A stretch of 64,000 nucleotides of DNA, taken from assembly GCF_000143415.4 (NCBI RefSeq), contig NW_003314301.1, positions 324,156 to 388,155 on the forward strand. The letters are read 5' to 3'. Origin of the DNA: Selaginella moellendorffii. Its lineage: Eukaryota; Streptophyta; Lycopodiopsida; Selaginellales; Selaginellaceae. Positions 56,416 through 64,000 of the stretch are shown here, one piece after another. The translations under genes were made by a program, and so were the position numbers. The notes under the pieces are model-generated. The model did not search any database and was not told where the DNA came from. It was given only the letters and a program-made list of their open reading frames with translations. Within the stretch, counting starts at the first letter, position 1; every line of letters starts with the position of its first letter.

Positions 56416-57094
56416 TCACTCCAAGCAGCTGCAAGAACCATTGCCAAAAATGAGAGATGAACTGAGGTCCCTGATCTGAAACCACATCTGCAAGAATCCC
56501 ATGAAGTCGGAAAATTTCCCTGATACCAATTTTGCCATGTCCTCACTTGAAAACTCCTTTGTACATGGTAGGAAGTGTGCCATCTTTGTGAAGCGATCCA
56601 CCACAACTAAAATTTTGTTGAAGCCTCTAAAACTTAGAAGATCACTCAAGAAATCCATGGAGATGGATTCCCAAGGACCTGAAGGGACTAAGACTAGATA
56701 GCAAACCTGAAGGAAGGTGGCGAAGTACCTTATTCCAGGCACAAGTGTCATGGGAGGTAACAAAAGCTTTGATGTAGTCGTCTATATGAGGCCACCAAAA
56801 GTCCCATGCAACCAGCTCATAGAATTTTGCAATGCCAAAGTGACCAGCAATCGAGCTATCATGGCACGCCATCAGGACCAACCTTTGAGCATCACCTTCA
56901 GGAACGTAAAGCTGCTCCCCATGGTACAACAAGCTATTTAAGAACTCAAACTCGTCAAATCGCCGACAGTCAGGAGTCACTGGGTGTCCAGCTTGAAGAT
57001 CGGGGAAAATGTCGTTGGCGAGGTTGTCAGATTGAAGATCGTTTCTAATCACGTCCATCAAGGAGGAGTCCTGAGGGGCCAGGGAAATTGCCAT
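56416..57094 (-). pseudogene. Integrase region of chromovirus copy 2
   Basis: Minus-strand frames show HDSSIAGHFGIAKFYELVAW, SHDTCAWNKV (first Cys of CxxC changed) and ISMDFLSDLLSF. They continue in another frame to IRDLSSSLIFGNG, corresponding to the second catalytic Asp region. Frames are broken by several indels. Confidence 0.8.
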
Positions 57095-57175
57095 AACTTG
57101 AAGCCAATCAGGACCAAGGATAACCTGATCCTATTGATCGAAGGTAGGATTACTAGGCCCGAGACTATAGCGCAC

Positions 57176-58316
57176 GTGGTTTTGACCCTTTATCCTATGG
57201 TGATTTACCATAGGATAACACCACGAAGCGGAACCTAAACCCTCTTTATGCCACGTGACACATGCCACATGTCATACACCACGTGTCCAAAGGATAATGG
57301 TGCAGAACCTGAGGGCCTTGGGCCACTAAATGAAGGAACAGTGCCAAACTCCCAAGCATGGAGCCAAGGAGTGACAGAATCGGACCACGGAGCAACTCCC
57401 GAGCATACAGCCCAAGGAGCGAAGGGATAGGAGCCCGGAGTGACTTGGAACAGTTCTGGAGCAACCAACATCCCAAAGCCAGGAGCAGCACACAAAACAA
57501 AGCCAAACTGAGTCTGGCGCTATTTCGGCATACCGGTGGCCTAACGCAAAGATATGGGTACTCCACCAACTAGCATGGAATGGAACTTGGGCTTAGACCC
57601 AAGCCGGACACAAAACAAGGACAGGCACGCAAGCAAGAGCTAGACTATACCTTAAGTTAGTCAGCCATGCCCAACCTACCAACTATCCCTACTATACATT
57701 TGGAACCCCCCATAGTGCCCCCCCCCCCGCCCCCCCCTTTTGAGGAACACATGCTTTGGGCTTTCACCCCAAGCCTCCCTTAGTATCAGGAGTTAGTTTC
57801 TAAGACAAGCTCGAAACTTACTAAATATGGAATGGCACTAGATTGCAAATTTGGACACGGGACAAACACTATTGTGTTCAGGACAATCTCTACATTCTGT
57901 AGATATGCCAAATGAGCTAATCTAGACACTTTCCATAAATAGCATTTGGGACCGGAATAAGACTAACACAAAGGGCATAATAGTGAGGGTGTTTGGCAAA
58001 CACAGTAAGTTATCATCTAGCAATATTGAGGGACCAAGCTCAATATCGCGGGGGTTCTTGATACTAGCAAGTGCAAGTCAATGACTCAAGTTTCTCAAAC
58101 CAGGTCGAGTATGCTCAGCAAGAAACACATAGGGTTTCTACCTTATATTTATCCAATCTAAGTACATGGTCATTGATCAGTTTCTCAACTAGCTCAAGTG
58201 GGAACTGATAACGGGCCCAGCAATACCGACCTCCTGCCATCGTGGCAGTAAGGAAAGAATATCCGAAAGGACTAGCCAACAGGTAACTTTCGATACCCGA
58301 AGTCACATTCACGACA
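57176..58316 (-). mobile_element. Solo LTR (family 3) inside chromovirus copy 2
   Basis: TATAGCGCACGTGG to TCACGACA, 1141 bp, flanked by an exact GAGAC duplication (57171-57175 and 58317-58321). The interrupted chromovirus sequence matches copy 1 directly across the join (near 32920). The sense strand is minus, judged from the 63125 copy, where the polypurine tract precedes the TGTCGCG end. It contains the G-tract/motif block at 57710-57790. Confidence 0.85.
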
Positions 58317-58321
58317 GAGAC

Positions 58322-59760
58322 TGAGATAGGAGTGCCTTGAAAGAGCATCAGGAAGGCCTTGAAGCTTTCCAAGTCTGTACTTGATAACAAAGTCAAACCA
58401 ACTCAGGAATTGTGCCGACCTTGCCTAATGATGGCTCAAAACTCAGGAAGTGGCAAAGTACTTGAGATTTTTGTTATCCGTCCAGACCGTTGTTTGATGG
58501 CTCGTCCCCTCCAAGAAATGACACCACTCTCCAAAGGAATCCATGATGGCAAGGAGCTCCTTATCGTGGATTTCGTAATTGATATCCATAGGCTGGAATT
58601 TCCAAAAATGGAAAGCGACCGGATGAAATTCCTGACCCACTCTGAGTTAAGACAGGACAGCACTGATAGCAAAGTCGGAGGCATCTGCCTTGATGAAGAA
58701 ATGTTGTGAGGGATTAGCGTGGATCAAGACGGGAGCAAAACTGAAGGTCGCCTTGAGTATGTCAAAGGCCTACTAGGCAGCAACAGACCAACAGAAGGGA
58801 ACATCCTTGCGAGTGAGATGCATGAGAGGAAGGACAATATTGGAGTAGTGATCAATGAATTTGTGGTAGAAGTTGGCGAAGCCAAGAAAAACCTGAATGT
58901 CCAACATTGACTGTGGAGGCTCCCATTTGAGAATAGTCTTGACTTTAGCAAGATCCATCGTGATACCCTCATGAGTGACAATGTACCCAAGGAACTCCAC
59001 ATACTCCTGATGGAAGGAATATTTCTCAAGCTTTGCGTATAGGCCATGTTCCTGTAGCTTTGCTAGCACCTTGCGCACATGCTCGTCATGCTCCTCCTGA
59101 GTTTTTGAGTAGATGAGGATGTCGTCAAGGTACAATCACCATATGATCAAGAAACTCCTGAAAGACGTCGTTTGCCATGTGTTGGAAAACTGCTAGAGCA
59201 TTTGTCAAGCCAAATAGCATGGCAGTGTATTCGAAGTGGTCATAGCAGGTTCAAAACGCAGTCTTCCATTCATCACTAGGCCGGATCCGGATAAAGTTGT
59301 ATGCTCCATGGAGGTCGATCTTGGTGAAGAAGCAGGCACCGTAAAGGTGTTCCAATAGGTCCAAGATCAGGGGCATCGGATAACGGTCCGAACAGTCACT
59401 TTGTTCAAACCTTGGTAGTCGATGACTAGCCACAAACTCCCATCCTTCTTCTTGACAAAGAAGACAGGCGCTCCAGCCAGGGACTGTGAATGCTGAATGT
59501 ACCCCGATGCAAGGTTCTCATCCACGTACTCATTGAGGGTCTTAAGCTCGGATGGGGATAACCCGTAGATAAGCCCCCACAGAGGTGATGCTCTTTCCTG
59601 TAAATCAATGGGACAATTGTAAGGCCAATGAACAAGCAGTACACTAACTTTTTTCTTGTCAAACACATCCCCAAAATCATGATACTTCTTAGGAAGACTG
59701 ATAGGAGAAACATGCAAAGCAAAAAGGAAAATAGATTCTTCATGAAGGAGTTCTTTCATA
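58322..59760 (-). pseudogene. RT and RNase H region of chromovirus copy 2
   Basis: Minus-strand pieces: 59759-59367 ([20 protein letters not shown]), 59433-59251 ([18 protein letters not shown]), 59135-58773 ([20 protein letters not shown] with the catalytic Asp pair), then RNase H at 58690-58440. Breaks lie near 59390, 59250 and 59135. Confidence 0.85.
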
Positions 59761-60208
59761 GTGATTATGGAGATAGGAGGAGGTGTATGACTAAATGGAA
59801 TGATGGGGTGAGGATACTGTCTAGCGTAAGATGGAAGAGAGGGAAAAGAAGATTGAGGATAGGGAGCAAAGAGGGTGAAAACTTCATAGAGTCAGGAATA
59901 GAACCCTAATTTGAGTTTAGGGAACTTTTCTTGATTCGAACTCGATGAACAATAGGGGAAAACATGGGAGAGACAAGCTGTAATTCTTCCCAACAGATCT
60001 AAGGCTGGTGCAGTTGGAACCAAGGAAGGCCAAGCACCACAAAGGAAAACTTGTTGTTGATGATGTTGAAGGTGATATCAGTGACGATGGACCTGATGTG
60101 TACTCGAACAGGCAATGTTTCCCTAAGTCCAGAAGATGGAGACACAAAATGCCCGCTGATGCTTTCAACCCTCACGTCCCATATGGTAGGAGAAAGAGGA
60201 ATGTGATG

Positions 60209-60508
60209 TCAGGCAGCAAAGTCCTTGTCCATGAAGCAAGAACTTGCACTCGAGTCCAGTAGTGCCAGAGCTTTGAGTCCTGATTGTTCGGTGAAAGAAA
60301 GGAGACATGGGATGCGGAAGTTGCAGGAATTGGTGGTGGCTTTGATGAAAGGTGGTGAGGAGCTTGATAAAGAAGAAAAGTGATTTTTATTCGGGGAGTC
60401 CAAACAGACAGCTCCTACTCTATTTAGACAAGTTCGTTTCTCAACTGCAACAAAGGTGGACCTTGAGGCAAAGTGAACTCGAGTAGTCGGGGAGGCTTCT
60501 TGGGACAC
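60209..60508 (-). pseudogene. Protease region of chromovirus copy 2
   Basis: Minus strand reads GLKALALLDSSASSCFMDKD, the same site as in copy 1 but with DSGA decayed to DSSA. The preceding zinc-knuckle region lies near 60540. Confidence 0.7.
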
Positions 60509-60603
60509 ACAGCTGCTTTATGATTAAGATCAGCACAGTAGAGGCAAAGATTCTGAGATACTCGACGTTGCTTCTCAATATGACTCAACTTCCCTTTGAT
60601 GAG

Positions 60604-61390
60604 TCAGGGAGTACCAAAAATATCCATCGGGATTAGAGCAATAGCTTCAGGAGTATGCCCTGAAGACTCAAGCTGGGATTCCTGAGTCTGGGACAGGAAA
60701 ACGGTGGTGCGGTGACTTTCCTGATGACGTTCAAAGAGACGGTTGTCACATCCAATAGTTTTGTTGATGGCATATGACAGGTCTGTGGGATCCAGCATGG
60801 TGAGCAACAAATCCTTGACACCGTTGTTGAGGCCAAAACGAAATTGATCAATGAGGGCCCACTCATCCCACTGAGTGTCTAAGGCAAGGAGTTGGAACTC
60901 TGTAGCATAGGTCAAGGCAAGACGATACCCTTGAGAGAGACATCTCATCTTTGTGGTGGCAGCCCAAACCCAATCCGTCTCGCCAAAACATGCTTCGAGC
61001 TTCTCTTTGAACAATTGAAAATCCATCAGCTCCAGAACCACGACCCCTTTCATGCTCTTCTCTATGAGAGGAGAAAACCATGACAAAGCTGCACTTTTGA
61101 GCAACATCCTGATCATGCCGATTTAAGACTCGGGAGTGGGGTACTGCCGATGTTGAAGTGTGAAGATCAGCTTCATCTGGTTCAAGAATCTGTGAAGCTC
61201 TGAACACTTGCTTGAGAACTTTGCCAGGAAACTCACCTTTGGTTCAGGAACTCTGCTTGATCCTTGAGCCGAAAGTGAAGCAAGCTCCTTTTGCATATGA
61301 ATGAAAGGCTGCCTTCAACTCGGTATTCTCAGACTGGATTTTTGCAAGGACTTCGGTGAAGGAATCAGGATAGCTTGGAGACTCCATCGA
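60604..61390 (-). pseudogene. gag region of chromovirus copy 2
   Basis: Start near 61387 (MESPSYPDSFTEVLAKIQSE). Capsid core 61116-60604 has SAALSWFSPLIEKSMKGVVV and FKEKLEACFG. A frameshift near 61290 and a stop near 61122 interrupt it. Confidence 0.8.
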
Positions 61391-62575
61391 CAAAGAAGAA
61401 AGAAAAGGGGGAAAAAGGTAAAGGCAATTAAACAATCAAAATGAGCTAAAGCAAAAGCAAAAAGCACAATCTGAATCAAATTGTCAAGACCCCCAACAAG
61501 ATCAGGACTGGAAAATGTAGAACACAAAGAGAAAAGTTAGTGGAGACGAAAAAAAGGCCATAGACTAGCATTGATTCAGATTATGGAGAAATGGAACAAA
61601 GCTAACCTATATATACTATAAGTTGATGAAGCTCCACCACTCTTGGATTGAGGACGGCCTAAATATAGCTGAGGTCAAGGAGATGCCACGCCATCATCAG
61701 GAATGTGGTTTGAGAATTAGGAATTGTATGGAAAACCAGAGAGTCGGGAATAAGGAAGTGTCTCGAGAGTCAGGAATGTGGTCTATGGGTCAAGAATTTG
61801 GTGAGAGTCAGGAATGTGGCAAGAATTCTGACAGTGAACATGGACGGACAAGTGGGGCAATTTGGTGAAGTGTTCAAGAATGAGCTTAAGCTCTCCCAGG
61901 AACTTAAATGGTCGATGCTCCCAATCTAAGTATGGGTGGTATTACCTACTTAGATACTTAGTGTGGCTTATTAGAACCTTGCTCTAGCTATATGGCTAAA
62001 GCACTAGCGGTGGAAGGTAGAGAGAGTACCCATGAGACTCAAGTAGGGCTATGGTGTTTTGAAATGTCATTCTAACATCTTAGATTATAGAAAGGAAGAC
62101 AAACAATCCTCTTGTGTAGTAACCAAGAATACGGTCACATAGTGAGAAAGTCTCAAATGTCAATAGGACTTAGTGGTTGGACCTTTAAACCTTCGGGCCC
62201 TAACTTAGTGGCAATGTTGGCGAGCACAGCCATGGATGGAAAGGGACTTAGTGGGGACTGAAGAAGGGACATTGGGAAAAGGTGTTCTTTATATCTTTGG
62301 GCATTCTAAGGATGCTAACGTGCAATCTTGGGATGACCACTCACTTATAGATGGCCTAGCCTTTGAGAGATGGGACTATGGCACAAGTGGTTTTGAACTA
62401 CCAATAAGACAAAGATAAATGGATATAGCCTTAATGTAATGGGCTGAGATGTCAATAGTACCTTTAGGGTGTCTATCATAAAATTGGACACATGGAGCAC
62501 TTGGATCAAATGCAAAGGCTGAGTGGCAAAGATGCCATTCATGGGGCTAATATGTCCCTAAGTCGGGAATAGGAC

Positions 62576-63837
62576 TTGGGGACATCTATTGATCTTTGAG
62601 TTTGGGCCAATATAGGCAGATTAGCTTTGGCCCTTCGTGTGCATAGTGAAATCTCTAATCATGGGGTAGCTACTGTCAACTGGTCACATCACCCACCTCT
62701 CTATCGATGTTCCTTATTTCATTAAAAAGGCGTGACCGTGTAAGCAACTCTCATTGCCTGTTTACAGTAGTCTATCAAAACCTTACCGATGGGTTTGGTT
62801 TCTTTGCTCATGAGGGTTGGGGCCTTTGGCTTCTCTCTCTATATCTTTGCAGGCAAGGGCATATCAACTTGTAAGCTGGGTGACACCCAGAGCAGCAAGG
62901 GTGGCTAACTCCATTGGTCATTTCCTTATCGATGACGGCCGAAATGTGTCTGAGTTGGTAGTGCATCCACATTAGACAAAGAGGTTGCCTCCTAACTTAT
63001 TTAAGTTGGTGCATTTCTCACATAGTGTGAATACTATGAACTTTTTCTGGAGTTGTTTCCTTGGCAGCATTCTAGACTCGAGTATGCATCGATGAAGACA
63101 TCAATCTTCCCTAAGGGGGGAGAGTGTCGCGAATGTGACTTTGGTATCGAAAGTTACCTGTCGGCTAATCCTTCAAATATTCTTTCCTTATTGGTACGAC
63201 GGTAGGAGGTCGGTATTACTTGACCCTTTATTAGTCCCTTGTGTGTTATAACTGGGCATTTCAAGTGTACATAGACTAGACAGGCATAAGGATGGAATTT
63301 CTATCTAAGCATACTTAGCGGGTAGGTAGTGGGTAGGTCGGGCATGGCCGACCAACATAAGGCATAATCTAGCTCCTGCTTGCGTGTCTGTCTTTTTTCT
63401 ATGTTCGGCTTGGGTCTAAGCCTAAGTTCCACACTATGCTAGCTGGTGGAGTACCCATGTCCTTGCGTTAGGCCACTGGCATGTTGAAATAGCGCCAGAC
63501 TCCGTTTGGCTTCGTTTTGCGTGCTGGTCTTGGCATTGGGATGCTAGTTACTCTATGATTGTTCCAAGTTGCTCCGTACTCCTGTCCCTTCGCTCCTTGA
63601 GCTGTATGCTCATGAGCTACTCCGTGGTCCGATTCTGCCACTCCTTGGCTCCATACTTAGGAGTTTGGCTCCATACTTTCATTCAATGGCCCAAGGCCTT
63701 GAAACTTGGGTTCCACACCACTGTCTTTAGACACATGGCATGTGTCATGTGGCATAAAGAGGGTTTAAGTTCCATTTTGTGGTGTTATCCTATGGTAAAT
63801 CATTATAAGATAAATGGTCAAAACCACATGTGCTATA
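62576..63837 (+). mobile_element. 3' end of an LTR retroelement: internal tail, polypurine tract and LTR (family 3)
   Basis: The LTR 63125-63837 starts TGTCGCGAATG and ends GTGCTATA (CTACA in fresher copies). It is preceded by AAGGGGGGAGAG (63113-63124), a strong polypurine tract, which fixes the sense as plus. 62576-63112 would be internal 3' sequence with no recognised coding. The 5' part is missing: the junction at about 62575 abuts a giant-family LTR. The same LTR exists as a solo copy at 57176-58316 and supplies the hairpin element at 43745. Confidence 0.7.
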
Positions 63838-64000
63838 GGACTCCAATGGAGTTAGTTTGGCCAGAAAAAGCTAGTGTGACTAAAGAAGGCTATACTTATG
63901 TGGTGGGTAATGATATAACCACTGAGGAGTTTAAGGCTAGATTGAACACAAATAGATAAGTAGGGTAACTTGGTAAAGTGTTCAAGAGCCAACTCTAGTT
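63838..64000 (+). repeat. Fragment of a giant-family LTR, continuing past the window
   Basis: Matches 54735-54880 and the reverse complement of 41215-41340 (words TTAGTTTGGCCA, AAGCTAGTGTGAC, GATGATATAACCA-like). It starts mid-LTR, so the family 3 element interrupts or abuts another giant-family copy. Confidence 0.65.

Larger units (their letters stand above)
54881..61833 (-). mobile_element. Ty3/gypsy chromovirus copy 2, older and broken
   Basis: LTRs 54881-55221 and 61482-61833 are flanked by a perfect GTGAA duplication (54876-54880 and 61834-61838). Minus-strand order is gag, protease, RT/RNase H, integrase, chromodomain, clearly the same family as 29369-35018. It carries a MITE at 55654-55940 and a solo LTR at 57176-58316, plus frameshifts and stops in every domain. 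Confidence 0.9.
54190..62575 (+). mobile_element. Second giant-family element: 3' LTR with nested insertions
   Basis: 54190-54252 matches the inner end of the giant element's internal region (TATAAAATGGTT and TGAGGACAT words). The LTR then starts at 54253 (TGGAGACACAAATC; TGAGACACAAATC in the first element) and runs in sense on the plus strand. The chromovirus 54881-61833 interrupts it with a GTGAA duplication. LTR homology resumes at 61839 and fades at about 62575, short of its natural TGTAAG-type end. A shrunken minisatellite is at 54510-54670. Confidence 0.7.

Noticed and set aside
62236-62418. Short plus-strand frame that looks protein-like
   Set aside because: It lies within the giant-family LTR (reverse of 40432-41300) and is not conserved as a frame there.

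Overview
The window looks like nuclear DNA of a vascular plant, most likely the lycophyte Selaginella. Very short introns (about 50-70 bases) give compact genes. Several families are plant-specific: a GPI-type matrix metalloproteinase, a trichome-birefringence-like O-acetyltransferase, thioredoxin-like 3-3, and plant-type alpha-adaptin. Everything else is plant-style LTR retroelements with initiator-tRNA-Met primer sites. The species is an inference; no ribosomal or organellar marker is present.

Layout. 1-3.2 kb is AT-rich intergenic DNA with a tRNA-Gly relic, a near-perfect hairpin and one copy of a dispersed repeat. 3.3-12.1 kb is a tight gene island: metalloproteinase (+), an uncharacterised membrane/zinc-motif protein (+), a SAM methyltransferase (-), the AP-2 alpha subunit (+, 26 exons) and thioredoxin-like 3-3 (+). 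Neighbours are separated by 26, 94 and 59 bases, and one convergent pair overlaps. 12.9-14.4 kb is a TBL acetyltransferase with two opposite frameshifts. 18.6-20.9 kb is an intronless 779-residue P-loop NTPase that resembles eukaryotic CR (Crinkler/RHS-type) NTPases. 21.2-25.1 kb is a tandem duplication with an insertion in one copy. 25.7-28.9 kb is a decayed gag-protease relic.

28.99-44.83 kb can be read as one very large, non-coding LTR element (LARD-like, sense strand minus) loaded with later insertions. These are a Ty3/gypsy chromovirus (29.4-35.0 kb), a 672-bp TRIM (37.3-38.0 kb), a 5S-rRNA-bearing Cassandra-like TRIM (39.1-39.6 kb), a solo LTR (41.9-43.1 kb) and a hairpin element built from an LTR end (43.7-44.3 kb). 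Exact 5-base target duplications support four of them.

45-47 kb is a gypsy RT/RNase H relic carrying a second, complete 5S-TRIM. 47.7-49.2 and 52.6-54.1 kb are direct copies of one segment. Between them lies an AT-rich gene for a secreted bulb-type lectin (51.0-51.9 kb). 54.2-62.6 kb is another LARD-family LTR, split by a second chromovirus copy (54.9-61.8 kb, minus) that is itself split by a MITE and a solo LTR. 62.6-64.0 kb holds the 3' end of a further LTR element and one more LARD fragment.

The most unusual items are: an inverted segment inside one LTR of the chromovirus relative to its partner; a hairpin element apparently derived from one LTR terminus and inserted with a 5-base target duplication; lycophyte Cassandra-like TRIMs with 5S promoter boxes; an alpha-adaptin with NPF/DPF motifs in its own hinge and tail; and a G-tract plus conserved-motif block shared by three LTR families. 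Many short open frames in the window, especially in the TCGGAC-type minisatellites, are not genes. Coordinates were counted by eye and exon edges may be off by a few bases.
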